Part shown: positions 11,201 through 20,737 of the stretch, one piece after another
How the letters are laid out: every line of letters starts with the position of its first letter
How positions within the stretch are numbered: the stretch's first letter is position 1
NCBI GenBank assembly: GCA_963797605.1
Contig: CAWCPX010000007.1
Span: 1-64,000, forward strand
Length of the DNA stretch: 64,000 bases
Origin: DASQPR01 sp963797605
Lineage (GTDB): Bacteria > Actinomycetota > Actinomycetes > Mycobacteriales > Micromonosporaceae
Reading direction: 5' to 3'
Notes under the pieces: generated by a model
The model's database searches: none
What the model was told of the DNA's origin: nothing
What the model saw: only the letters and a program-made list of their open reading frames with translations
Translations under genes and position numbers: made by a program

Positions 11201-11530
11201 GTCGAGGTGCCGTTCGCGGCGGCGGTGGCGGGCGTGGTGATCCGGGGGCGGATGGACGCGGTCTTCGCCGACGACGACGGCAGCTTCGACGTGATCGACT
11301 GGAAGACCGGCCGGAAGCCGACCGGGCGGGCGGCCGCCGATGCCGCGATTCAACTCGGCGCCTATCGACTCGCGTGGGCGCAGCTGTCGGGCGTGCCGGT
11401 CGATCGGGTCCGGGCCGGCTTCCATTACGTGGCCGAGGGCGTCACGGTCCGCCCGGCCGACCTGATCGACGCCGAAGGGCTCGTGGCCCTGGTGGCGAGC
11501 CTGCCGGAGTCGGATTCGACTGCCACCTGA
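8258..11530 (+). CDS. adnB: AdnB-type subunit of the AdnAB helicase-nuclease
   Basis: 1090 residues, intact. N-terminal SF1A motor: Walker A GAGSGKTETM near residue 48, TFTRKAAGELA (motif Ia), canonical Walker B VLLDEYQDTSHAQ near 276, GDPCQSIYGWRG (motif III) and TTHAAKGLEWN (motif V). C-terminal RecB-family nuclease: GTAFHRWLEQ, GRMDAVF and the catalytic DVIDWKTGR near residue 1015. In mycobacterial AdnAB the B subunit supplies the main translocating motor, which agrees with AdnB having the canonical ATPase motifs here. The start ATG at 8258 overlaps the adnA stop. Confidence 0.9.
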   Translation: MTLATAGPRFTPVELADLLLHRDRPTREQAAIIAAPVAPVLVVAGAGSGKTETMAARVVWLIANDYVRPEQILGLTFTRKAAGELASRIRLRLAQLERKLGTQAVAAGEPTVATYHSYAARVVGEHGVRSGFEPTTRLLTEASCWQLADAVVRGYHGDMTTVDYSPTYVTDAVLHLAADLSEHLCTPEELAAWTGRFYAELTAPAGRVYRDVEKLLGAQQARLALLPMIREYTRRKRLAESMDFGDQLARAAAVAMEHPEVGAIERDRFRVVLLDEYQDTSHAQVTLLRTLYGGGHPVTAVGDPCQSIYGWRGASAGTLDRFPEEFPDVRGRPALALTLSTSWRNRPEILTVANLMSAPLRAAGHRVTELVASPTADDPVDASTVRCALLETYEDEAEWIADRIVAAWRFGAAPADGDAPGIDHIPIEARPSTAVLVRTRRQIAPIERALRARGLPVEVVGLGGLLDTPEVRDIVSTLEVLSDPLAGASLLRLLTGPRWRIGPRDLVALYARARSLLTSRREGVPDTESGAVPESEPLMPGRLDEAALIDALDDLGQQERYSPEGFRRFSAYAAELRSLRQRLDQPLPDLVAEVERAMGVDIEVSVRAADTGLARAHLDVFAETATRFATEAPGATLSSFLAFLNAAESEERGLTAGEIDIVDGAVQILTTHAAKGLEWNIVAVAGLTKGTFPSPTTAGDHFLGGLGTLPFPLRGDRDGLPVLDITGATTQVQVRDAHDRFIADWRQHTEREERRLAYVATTRPKQLLLCSGYWWAIEATKSRGPSVFLEDVREACEAGAGVIDAWEPPPADDASNPTLEQVDQAVWPQDPLGARRDQVERAAALVRSAVPPAQESEESARWAYEVDLLLAERARTVPGPGDTQDVRVPAQLSVSHLVSLRHDPAAFARSLRRPMPRRPDPYARRGTAFHRWLEQRFGSDQLIDLDELPGAGDDNAAADEALGALQERFLASEWAQRVPVAVEVPFAAAVAGVVIRGRMDAVFADDDGSFDVIDWKTGRKPTGRAAADAAIQLGAYRLAWAQLSGVPVDRVRAGFHYVAEGVTVRPADLIDAEGLVALVASLPESDSTAT

Positions 11531-11598
11531 GCGGCGGTGTCAGCCGGTCGTGCGAGTGGGTTGCGCACGGCCAGGGCCGATGGTGAACACTGGACGCG

Positions 11599-12613
11599 AT
11601 GTCTCCACAACCGTCACCGGATTCGCCGTGGGCGCGGCCCTCGGCCGATGACGGCCGCCCGACGCAGCCCCCGACACCGACGGCAGCGCCGATCGGCGTG
11701 CCGCCGACGGGTCAGTCACGCCCCGGTGCCGAGCCGATTTCCCTGACATCGATCGGCCGTGATTCGAGCCAGACGCTAACCGCCGGTCGCGTGTCCGGCA
11801 ACGGGTCGCTCTCGGTGATCGTGCCGTCCAAGCCGATCGCGCCATCGGCATCGGAGTCGGCCCCGCCCGACCCGGCTGCGCTGCGGCGCCGCACGATGCG
11901 GTGGTTCGCGGGCGCGACCGGCGGCTGTCCTCGCCGTCGGCATCACGGTGCTGCTCGCGCTGGTGTTGACCGGCCACAGCCCGCTCGTCGGCCGGCAGAC
12001 CGCCGCCCCCGATCTGCGTCCGGAGTTGGCGAAGTTGTGCCCGCCGCCGTCCGGCCCAGCGGCACCGTCCGGGCCGATTCCGCCGACTCCGGCCGGCCCC
12101 CGCACGGTTGACACCCCGTCCGGCATCTCCTACAAGGCCTTCGGCGCGCCCTGGGGCCCGCTCGACCAGCCGTGGGACACCGGTGGCGAACTCGATGTCA
12201 CGTTCCGCTCCGGGCAGTCGTTCGTCACCGAGCCTTTCCCGGCGGAGGCACGTACAACGCGACGATCTTGTCTGGTTCTGTTCCCGCCGCGACCAACGAC
12301 GCGCTGACCCTCGACCTCAAGTGCACCGGCGGCCAGGTCGCGGCCGATGTGCGCGCGCGCTACTACCCGACGCCCAACACGATGGACATGATCCGCAACG
12401 ACGCGACGACGCTGGGCGGGCGGCCGGCCTGGGTCAGCGAGTTCCGGCTGCATTTCAGCGTGCCGGGCTGCGGGCGAAAGATGAGCTGGTTGCGTCGCGA
12501 TGATCGACATCGGCAAAATCAACGCGTCGATCCTCTACATCTCGATCCCGGGCACCCACCAGCAATACGACTACGTCATAGATCAGTTGCTAGCGTCGGT
12601 ACGCCCCACGTGA
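11599..12613 (+). CDS. Predicted single-pass membrane protein of unknown function (three frameshifts)
   Basis: Three frames together make a coherent protein. A Pro/Ser/Thr-rich cytosolic N-terminus (about 105 residues) is followed by a transmembrane helix (around AVLAVGITVLLALVLTG) and an extracellular domain of about 200 residues. That domain holds two Cys (KLCPPP, LKCTGG) and ends IDQLLASVRPT. Shifts lie near 11925 (one extra base), 12240 (one missing) and 12490 (one extra). I do not recognise the family. The layout resembles DUF4352-like or similar lipoprotein-like exported domains of actinobacteria, without a clear match. It lies between adnB and an M16 peptidase pair. Confidence 0.5.
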
Positions 12614-12824
12614 TTTGAGGCGCCCACCGGTGGACCCGACCTCGGACATGCGGCCCTCCCGCTCGGGCGGCGCTGAAAGACGACGTCTTCCCTCGTCGGC
12701 GCAGCGCCTGCGGCGGTGCTTCTCCTCAGTCCAGACGCCGTCGCGCCACCTCGCGAAAAGCCTGACGACGGCTCGCACCGGTGGACCCGACCAACGACGG
12801 CCGGGCACGCGCTAGGGTCAAGAC

Positions 12825-14130
12825 GTGTCAGGTCGCGTGAAGATCCCAGCCACGAAATATCCGATCGAGCGCTTCACCTTGCCCAACGGGCTGCGGGTCG
12901 TGCTCAACCCGGACCCGTCCGCGCCGGTCGTCGGCGTCGCCGTCGTCTACGACGTCGGCATCCGATCCGAGCCCGAGGGGCGCACCGGCTTCGCCCACCT
13001 GTTCGAGCACCTGATGTTCCAGGGCTCGGAAAACCTGGAGAAGCTCGCCCACTTCCGCTACGTGCAGGGCGCCGGTGGCACCTTCAACGGCTCGACCCAC
13101 CTCGACTACACCGACTACTTCGAGACGCTGCCGGCCAACGCGCTGGAACGCGCGCTGTTCCTCGAGGCCGACCGCATGCGCGGGCCGCGGCTGACCGAGG
13201 AGAACCTGCGCAACCAGGTCGACGTGGTCAAGGAGGAGATCCGGGTCAACGTGCTCAACCGGCCCTACGGCGGGTTCCCGTGGCTCAAGCTGCCGCCGGT
13301 CATGTTCGACACGTTCGCCAACGCGCACGACGGCTACGGCTCGTTCGTCGACCTGGAGAGCGCGACCGTCGCAGGACGCGCAGGACTTCTTCGAGCGGTA
13401 CTACGCGTCCGGCAACGCGGTGCTCTCGGTCTCCGGCGACTTCGACGTCGCGTCCGCCACGAAGCTGGTCGAGCGGCACTTCGGCGACGTGCCGAAGCGG
13501 CCGGCGCCGAAGCGGCCCGACTTCGACGAGCCGGACCTGACCGAGGAGCGCCGCGAGGCCTACACCGACCGCGCTCGCGCCGCTGCCGGCGATCGCGAGC
13601 GGCCTGGCGGGTGCCCGACCCGATCGACGACTTCACCGACTACCTGCCCTACGTCGTGCTCGCCGAGGTGCTCACCGACGGCGACGCGTCCCGGCTGGTG
13701 CAGCGGCTGATCCAGCGTGACCGGTCGGCGACGAGCATCGGCGGGTACATCGGCTTCATGGGCGAGGCGTTCGAGGTGCGCGACCCGACCGCGCTGCTGC
13801 TGCAGGCGCACCTGCCGCCCGGCGGCGACGTGGACAAGGTGCTGCGCACGGTCGACGAGGAGTGCGACCGGCTCGCGACCGACGGCCTCGACGACGGCGA
13901 ACTCGCCCGCACCCAGGCCCGGATCGCGACCCACCTGCTGCGCGAAGCCGACGCGGTGCTCGGCCGGGCGCTGCGCATGGCGGTGCTGGAACAGCAGCGC
14001 GGCGACGCGACCGTGATGAACGACCTGCCGAAGCTGCATCGGCGAGGTCACCGAGGCGCAGATCGTCGCGGCGGCCGCGGCGCTGCTGCCGTCCGGCGCG
14101 GCCGCGGTCGAGGTCGAGCGCGGAAGGTAG
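12825..14130 (+). CDS. M16 zinc peptidase, catalytic subunit type (four frameshifts)
   Basis: The start is GTG 12825. The pitrilysin-type inverted zinc motif HLFEH lies at residues 58-62 and the third ligand region follows about 77 residues later. One extra base each near 13371, 13568, 13605 and 14042 accounts for all frame changes (0 to 1 to 2 to 0 to 1). Removing them gives a continuous protein of about 433 residues ending VEVERGR. The protein may cleave peptides in the cytosol or periphery. It is followed within 12 bases by a second M16 gene lacking the zinc motif, so the two probably form a heterodimer like other bacterial M16B pairs. Confidence 0.82.
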
Positions 14131-14141
14131 GCAATGACGTC

Positions 14142-15479
14142 GTGAACGCGAGCGCTGCCCGACCTCGAGCCGAACCGCAGCTCGATGCTGCCCGAAGACG
14201 GTCGAGCGCACGCTCGCCAACGGGCTCACGGTGATCGCGATCCGACGCCCGGCGGTGCCGCTGGTCGAGCTGCGCCTGCGGGTCCCGTTCGCGCAGGCGC
14301 CAACCTGGCCCGGGGCGACGTGCTCAGCCAGACCCTCTTCTCCGGTACGGCGACCATGTCCACCGTGGATATCGCGGCCGAGCTGCAGACGGTCGGCGGC
14401 GCGCTCGGCGCCGGCACCGACCCCGACCGGCTGCTCATCTCCGGCAACGCGCTCGCCGCCGGGCTGCCCCGGCTGCTGGAGATCCTCGCCGACGTGCTCA
14501 GCGGCGCCGACTACCCGGCCGACGAGGTGGCCACCGAGCGCGACCCGGCTCGTCGACCGGATCCAGATCGCCAGCAGCCAACCCGGCCACCTGGTCCGGG
14601 TGGCGCTGCTCAAGCGCGTCTACGGCAGCCACCCGTACGCGGTGCAGACACCCGACCGACGAGCAGGTGCAGGCGGTCAAGCCGGCCGGCCTGCGCACGC
14701 TGCACGCCGAGCGGCTGCACCCGGCCGGGGCGACCCTGGTGGTCGTCGGCGACATCGACCCGGCCGCAGGCGATCGACCAGGTCGAGGCGGCGCTCGGCC
14801 GGTGGACCGGTGGCGGCAAGCACGCCGAGCTGCCGCCGACCCCGGCGCTGCCGGCCGGGGCCCGATCGATGCTGGTCGACCGGCCCGGCTCGGTGCAGTC
14901 GTCGATGCGGCATGGCGCTGCCGGCCGTCGGGCGCACCCACCCCGACTTCGCCGCGCTGCAACTGGCGAACCTGGTCTTCGGCGGCTACTTCTCGTCGCG
15001 CTGGGTGGAGAACATCCGCGAGGACAAGGGCTACACGTACAGCCCGCACTCCGCGCATCGAGCACTCGATCGCCGGCTCGATCCTGTCGCTCGTCGCCGA
15101 CGTGGCCACCGAGGTGACCGCGCCCGGCGCTGCTGGAGACCTGGTACGAGCTCGGGCCGCATGGCGAGCCTGCCGCCCGAAGCGAGGACGAGCTGGAGCA
15201 GGCCCGGCAGTACGCGATCGGCACGCTGCTGCTCGGCATGTCGACCCAGGCCGGGCTCGCCGGGCTGGCCAGCACCTACGCCGGCTACGGGCTGCGGCCT
15301 GGACTACCTCGTCGGCTACGCGGCCGCGCTCGCCAGCGTGACCGCGCGACGACGTGGCCGCTGCGGCCGCGAAGTACCTGGCGCCGTCCGGCGCGGTGAC
15401 CGTGATCCTCGGCGACGCGGAGAAGGTCGAGGCGCCGCTGGCCGTGCTCGGGCCGGTCGAGCGGACGGAAGCGGAGTGA
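14142..15479 (+). CDS. M16 peptidase, non-catalytic (R/Y) subunit type (about a dozen frameshifts)
   Basis: Fragments in all three frames form a typical second subunit: ERTLANGLTVIAIRRP at the start, VLSQTLFSGTATMS, TLVVVGDIDP and the substrate-binding SSRWVENIREDKGYTYSPHS, ending VLGPVERTEAE. No HxxEH motif is present, as expected for the partner subunit that supplies the Arg/Tyr pair. Shifts, mostly +1, occur near 14150, 14201, 14300 (-1), 14548, 14656, 14768, 14911, 15058, 15130, 15165, 15185 and others. This is the densest error cluster of the window. The start is uncertain (GTG 14142, or ATG 14134 if the sequence is wrong). Its stop overlaps the start of nudC. Confidence 0.75.
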
Positions 15480-16435
15480 CCGACGCCGACCATCGAGCGT
15501 CACGACGGGGCGTCGGAGGCCGTGCTCGACCGGGCCGGCCACCGGCGGTCCGATGCCGCGTGGCTGGCCGACGCCTGGCTGCGCGCGAAGATCATCATGG
15601 TCGACGCGGCCAGCCTCTACACCGGACACGCGCTCGTGGGCGCCGATGGCGACCTGGTCTACGTCGACGCTGCGCACCCGGCAGCCGCCGAGACCGTGCC
15701 GGCGAACGGTTCTTCCTCGGCGTCGATACGGCCGACGTGCCGTACTTCGCCGCGATCGGGCACCTGCCCGATATGCCGGATGCTCGGGTCGGCCACGCTG
15801 CGGGAGGTCGGGCACGGGCTCGATCCGCGGTCGGCGGGCGTGCTGGCCACCGCGGTCGCCCTCGCCAACTGGCACGCCCGGCACCGCTTCTCGCCGATGA
15901 CCGGTGCCGAGACGACGGTCGCCGACGGTGGCTGGACGCGAGTCGACGGCACCGGAAACCAGCAGTGGCCGCGCACCGATCCGGCGGTCATCATGCTCGT
16001 GCACGACGGCGTCGCGGGCGAGGCCGGCCGGTGCCTGCTCGGCCACAACGCCGCATGGGCGCCCCGAGCCCGGTCAGGCCCGGCGCTACTCCTGCCTGGC
16101 CGGCTTCGTGGAGCCCGGCGAGTCGGCCGAGGCGGCGGTCGAACGCGAGGTGCTGGAGGAGGTCGGCGTACGCGTCACCGATGTGCGCTACGTGGCGAGC
16201 CAGCCGTGGCCGTACCCGGGATCGCTGATGCTCGGTTTCTTCGCCGATAGCCGACCCGGCGGTGCCGCTGCGGCTCGACCTGGAGGAGATCGCGGCGGCG
16301 AGCTGGTTCACCCGCGCCGAGATCCGCAAGGCGCTCGCATCGATGGACTCGGACGGGACCGTCGGCGTGGAGCCGGGGCTGCCGATGGCATCATCGATCG
16401 CACATCGCTTGATCGGCACGTGGGCAGCGGCCTGA
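15476..16435 (+). CDS. nudC: NAD(H) diphosphatase / NAD-capped RNA decapping Nudix hydrolase (several frameshifts)
   Basis: It hydrolyses NADH to NMNH and AMP and removes NAD caps from RNA. The Nudix box runs from GFVEPGES to REVLEEVGV (matches Gx5Ex7REUxEExGU), and the NADH-diphosphatase signature SQPWPYPGSLMLGF lies right after it. FPRTDPAVIM-type sequence (WPRTDPAVIML) precedes. The zinc-ribbon position reads RHRFSPMTG without Cys, as is usual in actinobacterial NudC. GTG 15476 overlaps the stop of the M16 gene (GTGA). Frame changes near 15490, 15703, 15787, 16070 and 16255 are resolved by single-base edits. The C-terminus is VEPGLPMASSIAHRLIGTWAAA. Confidence 0.85.
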
Positions 16436-16457
16436 GCCGACCCGATTCGCGCGCCCG

Positions 16458-16688
16458 TCAGGTGGCGGCCGCGGTCCGGCCGATCCGGATGACCTTGATG
16501 CGCTGTCGACCCGCACGCACCTGACCGCAGGCGGCGAGCGCCCGGGCCATGCGCATCGCGGCGTCGAAGTTGTCGGCCGTGGCAGTCTGCCGGCGAGTCT
16601 CCGGCTCATTGCGTTCGTCACGGAAACGCGGGCCGACGATCTCCTCCGGGACGCTGCGGACGTCAGTTCGGATGACCAGATAGGGCAT
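16458..16688 (-). CDS. Small conserved-looking hypothetical protein
   Basis: 76 residues from an ATG at 16688, preceded by GGAG six bases upstream, which is why this start is chosen over the longer open frame from 16763. The protein starts MPYLVIRTDVRSVP, has DNFDAAMRMARALAACG in the middle and a basic end (RAGRQRIKVIRIGR). No family recognised. It lies tail-to-tail with nudC. Confidence 0.5.
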   Translation of the reverse strand: MPYLVIRTDVRSVPEEIVGPRFRDERNEPETRRQTATADNFDAAMRMARALAACGQVRAGRQRIKVIRIGRTAAAT

Positions 16689-16838
16689 TTCACGCTCCAC
16701 ATCACGAGCATCGCGGGGGAGGGGCGCTGCAATTTGCAACTTTCCCCTCGCACGTCGCACCACGCAATGTACTGAGTGCCGCTATTCACCCGGATGGGCG
16801 CCCACCCGTAACCGAATGGCTTTTGCCGGATTTGAGTG

Positions 16839-16874
16839 CAAAACTGCCGCACCGAAGAGTGATGCGGCAGTTTC
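16839..16874 (-). terminator. Rho-independent terminator of the mycoredoxin gene
   Basis: Perfect 11-bp inverted repeat (AAACTGCCGCA and TGCGGCAGTTT) with a short loop. On the minus strand it is followed by TTTTG. It lies 13 bases beyond the mycoredoxin stop codon. Confidence 0.75.
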
Positions 16875-16886
16875 GTAGGGCGGATG

Positions 16887-17131
16887 TCAGGCGAGGGTGA
16901 GGCTTTCCAGGTGCGCCTTCACCTGCACGATCGACGGGTTGGTCAGGGCCGAGCCGTCCTCGAAGCGAAGCGTCGGTACGGTCTGGTTGCCACCGTTGAC
17001 GCTCATCACGAACTCGGCGGCCGCCGGGTCCTGCTCGATGTCGACACCGTGTAACCGATGCCCTCACGGTCGAGCTGTGACTTCAGCCGGTGGCAGTAGC
17101 CGCACCAGGTGGTCGAGTACATGGTCAACAT
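16887..17131 (-). CDS. mrx1: Mycoredoxin-1-like glutaredoxin (one frameshift)
   Basis: About 81 residues. The N-terminus MLTMYSTTWCGYCHRLKSQL carries the CGYC (CxxC) redox site, followed by QTVPTLRF (cis-Pro loop) and a C-terminal helix VQVKAHLESLTLA. Mycoredoxins reduce mycothiol-mixed disulfides with NADPH/mycothione reductase. One missing base near 17052 breaks YTVVDIEQDP, so the frames must be joined there. The gene is divergent from uvrD2 (98-bp gap), the same order as in M. tuberculosis (Rv3198A beside uvrD2). Confidence 0.85.
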
Positions 17132-17229
17132 CAGGAAGACCTCCGAGGGGGGACGTCAGCGTGCACACTACTCATCGCACAACGTCGGACCCGGCTGGAA
17201 TGATGCCTGACTGTGGGCGGATACCGGCC

Positions 17230-19409
17230 ATGAGTGACGGTCGCGACACCCGTGCCGCCGACGCTGTGCTCCGCGGGCTCGACGACGGAGCAGCGCGTCG
17301 CGGTCACCGCGCCGGCCGGGCCGCTGTGCATCCTTGCCGGCGCCGGCACCGGCAAGACCCGGGCGATCACCCACCGCATCGCCCACCGCGCGCTCACCGG
17401 GCAGATCGAGCCCGGCACGTGCTCGCGGTGACGTTCACCGCCCGGGCCGCCGCCGAGATGCGGGCCCGACTGGCCGCGCTCGGGGTCGGCGGTGTCTCGG
17501 CCCGCACGTTCCACGCTGCGGCGCTGCGCCAGGTGCGCTACTTCGCCCCCCGCGTGCTGCACGGCCGCGCGATGCCGGAGCTGGTCGAGAGCAAGGCGCG
17601 ACTCGTCACGCTGGCCGCCGGCCCGAGCCGGGGTGCGCGCCGACCGGACCACCGCGCGTGACCTCGCGAGCGAGATCGAGTGGGCCAAGTCGAGCCTGCG
17701 TCGAGCCGGACGAATACGCGGCCGCCGCGGCCAAGGCCGACCCGCGACACGCCGATCGACGCCGCCCGCGTCGGCGCCGTGTTCGCCGCGTACGAGCAGG
17801 TCAAGCGCGCCAACGGGGTCGTCGACTTCGAAGACCTGCTGCGCGCGGCGGTCTGGGCCATCGAGGAGCACCCCGACGTCGCCGAGCAGGTGCATGCGCA
17901 GTACCGGCACTTCGTCGTCGATGAATACCAGGACGTCAACCCGCTGCAGCAGCGGCTGCTCGATGCCTGGCTCGGCGGGCGCGCGCGACCTGACCGTGGT
18001 CGGCGACGCGAGCCAGACCATCTACTCGTTCACCGGCGCGTCCAGCGGCTACCTGCTCGATTTCCGCGCCGGTCCGCACCGCGACGCGGTCGTGGTCCGG
18101 CTGGTCCGCGACTACCGCTCGACCCCGCAGGTCGTCGGCGTCGCCAACGCGGTGATCCGGCAGGCCCGCGGCGTCGAGGCGCAGGCTGCGGCTCGAACTC
18201 GTCGGCCAGCGACCAGGCGGGCCCGGAGCCGGAGATCCGCTTCTTCCCGGACGAGCCGGCCGAGGCCGCCGCGGTCGCGGCCCGATGCGCGGAACTGATC
18301 GCCGGTGGCGTGCCGGCCCGCGAGATCGCCGTGCTGTTCCGGACGAACGCGCAGTCGGAGGCGTACGAGGAGGCGCTCGCCGAGGCCGGCGTCCCTACGT
18401 GGTGCACGGCGCCGAGCGGTTCTTCGAGCGGCCGGAGATCCGCCAGGCGATGGTCGCGTTGCGCGCCGCCGAGAAGTCGACGCCGCGCGGAGACCCCGCT
18501 GGTCGACGCCGTGGTGGCCGCGCTGGAGGCGGTCGGCTGGCGCCCGGACGGCCGCCGGCCGGTGGTGCCGCCCGGGAACGGTGGGAGGCGCTGGCGGCGC
18601 TGGCCGGGCTGGCCGAGGAGTTCGGCCGAAACCGGTGCCGTTGCTGGTCGGAAGCGACGCTGACGACGAGGCAGCGGGTCGAGCCAGCCGTACCCTTGCG
18701 AGTTCAGTGACGAGCTGCCCGCCGGGCGTCGATCCAGCACGCGCCGACCGTCGACGGGGTCACGCTGGCGTCGCTGCACTCCGCCAAGGGTCTGGAGTGG
18801 GACGCGGTGTTTCTGGTCGGCCTGGCCGAGGGCACGCTGCCGACGACGTACGCGAAGACGCCCGAGGCACTCGAAGAGGAGCGGCGGCTGCTCTACGTCG
18901 GCATCACCCGGGCGCGGCGAGTGGCTGTGGCTGTCGTACGCCGGATGCGCGGTCGCCGGGCGGTCGGCAACGGCGCCCGAGCCGATTCCTGCCGGCGCCG
19001 GACGTCGCCGGAGGGCCGCCGCGCCGAACGGCGCACCGAGCAGAGCAAGCCGTGGCGGCCGCGGTCCGCCGACCCGGTGACGTGCCGGATCTGCGGCGCG
19101 GCGCTGTTCGGCGGCGCGGAACGCAAGCTGGGCCGCTGCGCCGACTGTCCGTCCGACGTCGACGAAGAGCTCTACGGCCGGCTGCTCGAGTGGCGCGGCG
19201 CGCACGGCGAAGGCTGGCCGCGGGTCCCGGCGTACGTCGTCTTCACCGACGCGACACTGACCGCGCTCGCCGAGCGGCAACCGACCACGGTCGCGGGATT
19301 GATCGACATCGCCGGCATCGGTCCGCGCAAGCTGGGCATGTACGGCGAAGCCGTGCTGGCGCTGGTCGGCAGGCGCGAGCGTGGAGTCGTTGGGCCCCTA
19401 CGACAGTGA
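17230..19409 (+). CDS. uvrD2: ATP-dependent DNA helicase UvrD2 with HRDC domain (multiple frameshifts)
   Basis: SF1A 3'-5' helicase. Walker A AGAGTGKTRAI near residue 37, VTFTARAAAEMRARL (motif Ia), Walker B VVDEYQDVNPLQQ near 230, GDASQTIYSF (motif III), SAKGLEWDAV (motif V) and YVGITRAR (motif VI) are all seen across three frames. The C-terminal part has the tetracysteine CRIC...CADC linker characteristic of mycobacterial UvrD2, then an HRDC-like domain (TVAGLIDIAGIGPRKLGMYG). At least ten one-base shifts lie between 17270 and 18960. Start ATG 17230; stop 19407-19409. Confidence 0.85.
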
Positions 19410-20034
19410 TGACACATGATGCGCCCATACCTCGAGGAATTTGCAAAAAGTTTGGCGCACAACGCGCGTTAATTCGGTTGCCCCGGCCTGCTGGCGCCAA
19501 CTAGCCTGCTAATACATCACGACGGACCAGCTTCATGCTGGCCAAACCAACGTCGTCACGGAGAGAAGACAGGAGGTGTTCGACGATGGGGATCACATTG
19601 ACCCAGACGTCGACGCTGCCTGTGTCTTTGCGCGCCCGTGTCGGCGTCGACGCCTGCCCACCCCGCGAAGGTGGGCTTCCTGGCTGTCCGGGGCGGAGCT
19701 CTGCGCACCGCCAGATTCCAGGGCGTCGATACGCACGCGCCGACCATGGTGGCTTGCTGCAAGACGCAGCGGCCGCGCACCAACACTCGCACTGTCCAGC
19801 ATCCTGCCGATCATGGGTGCCCTCTACGGCACAGTGTGTCTGCTGCTCCAGGGATCTCAGAAGCCAGACACGGCCGCTCCGGCGGGCGCGAAGGCAAGCG
19901 GTGTTCCACCTCGAGGTAGGCCGGTCTAAACAACAGACCAGCTGGCTCACTTCGAGGCCGCGGAACCCGCTAAGGGATCCGCGGCCTTTCTGTTTGTTCC
20001 AGCGAAGTTGGCCCACGGCTTGCCACGAGGAGAG
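19410..20034 (+). promoter_or_regulatory. Long 5' leader of whiB7 with candidate upstream ORFs
   Basis: No convincing long gene lies between uvrD2 and whiB7. An AT-rich patch (GCAAAAAG next to TTTGGCG, 19444-19457) resembles the AT-rich element plus -35 used by WhiB7-controlled promoters. AGGAGG at 19571 precedes an ATG at 19586. A second short ORF, 19813-19929 (38 codons, MGALYGTV...), stops 26 bases before a strong terminator. In mycobacteria and Streptomyces the whiB7 leader is known to hold an upstream ORF and a terminator relieved by ribosome-targeting drugs. Which ORF serves here is unresolved. Confidence 0.5.
19955..19998 (+). terminator. Attenuator-like terminator in the whiB7 leader
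   Basis: Perfect 10-bp stem AGGCCGCGGA / TCCGCGGCCT followed by TTCTGTTTGTT. A smaller hairpin, GGTCT / AGACC, lies just before it (19923-19939) and could compete. It lies about 160 bases upstream of whiB7, in its transcription direction, far from the uvrD2 stop (546 bases), which fits conditional termination. Confidence 0.7.
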
Positions 20035-20142
20035 ATGAAGGTCCAGATGTCTGCCAAGACATCCACTGAGCTGGGGACACCACCCCGGCTCAGCGAACGG
20101 TCGCTATCCCGACAGCAGAACGAGATCGAAGAGGAGAGGTGA
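20035..20142 (+). CDS. Short ORF between attenuator and whiB7
   Basis: 35 codons (MKVQMSAKTSTELGT... ending NEIEEER) with ACGAGGAGAG directly before the ATG. It stops 7 bases before the whiB7 ATG. It may be a small protein, a translational-coupling leader, or an N-terminal part of WhiB7 separated by a sequence error. No homologue is recognised. Confidence 0.4.
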   Translation: MKVQMSAKTSTELGTPPRLSERSLSRQQNEIEEER

Positions 20143-20149
20143 CAGGACG

Positions 20150-20508
20150 ATGACTATGGCGCTTGCGCCGCTCGACACGTCGGGTCGAAGTGGACAGATG
20201 TGCCCTGCCGGCGGTTCGACCCGGACCTGTGGTTCGCGGACGCGCCGGCCGAGCTGGAGCTGGCCAAGTCGCTGTGCGGTGACTGCCCGGTGCGGGTGGA
20301 GTGCCTCGCCGGCGCGATCGAGCGGGCCGAGCCCTGGGGCGTCTGGGGCGGCGAGATCTTCGAGCGTGGCGCGGTTATCGCGCGCAAGCGGCCGCGTGGC
20401 CGGCCCCGCAAGGTGGACGTCGCCCGCGACGCGGCTCGGTCGCCGAGTCGGCGTGCTCGTGGGCTCGGCGGCCTGACATGTTCGGCACGTACCGAAACAG
20501 CATACTGA
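20150..20508 (+). CDS. whiB7: WhiB7-type iron-sulfur transcription factor (one frameshift)
   Basis: WhiB7 activates intrinsic antibiotic-resistance genes with the primary sigma factor. Visible are the four cluster Cys (VPCRRF, and CGDCPVRVEC as C-x2-C-x5-C), the WGVWGGE turn and the C-terminal AT-hook RGRPRK that sets WhiB7 apart from other WhiBs. The ATG at 20150 starts MTMALAPLDTSG. One missing base near 20183 joins this to SKWTDVPCRRFDPDLWF. Without that correction the only in-frame start is GTG 20200. The sequence after the AT-hook may also be shifted. A SD-like GAGGAGAGG precedes. Confidence 0.85.
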
Positions 20509-20559
20509 CGTTGAAAAGTACGAGAAACAAATAACGGACGACTATCAAGGAGCACTACC

Positions 20560-20716
20560 GTGAACTTCCACCCGAACTCCCATCTCATCCACGAAGCGAT
20601 GAGTCGGGCCCGAATGCCGAGGCCTCAGGACAACATCTCTGAGGCTTCCCGTCCCGCCCGCCGGATCGCGATGCGCTCGCGTAACGAGCAGAACCGCGCC
20701 CTGGGCAACCGAGTAA
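20560..20716 (+). CDS. Small basic actinobacterial protein
   Basis: An AAGGAG site lies 8 bases before GTG 20560. The product starts MNFHPNSHLIHEAMSRARMP and is rich in Arg (ARRIAMRSRNEQNRALGN). The HEAM-RARMP and S-ARRIA segments resemble small proteins common in actinobacteria, function unknown. The frame runs on through the terminator region to 21201, which is implausible. A TAA at 20714 in the next frame gives a sensible end if one base is miscalled. The end is therefore uncertain. Confidence 0.5.
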
Positions 20717-20737
20717 CACGCAGTCGGTATCCACTTC

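Noticed and set aside
13371..15185. Programmed ribosomal frameshifting in the M16 pair
   Set aside because: Too many shifts, no slippery heptamers, and the same breaks occur in unrelated genes.
19586..20038. 151-residue gene in the whiB7 leader
   Set aside because: Good SD, but Arg/Ser/Cys-rich composition without a fold, and it runs through the terminator. At most the first part may be a leader ORF.
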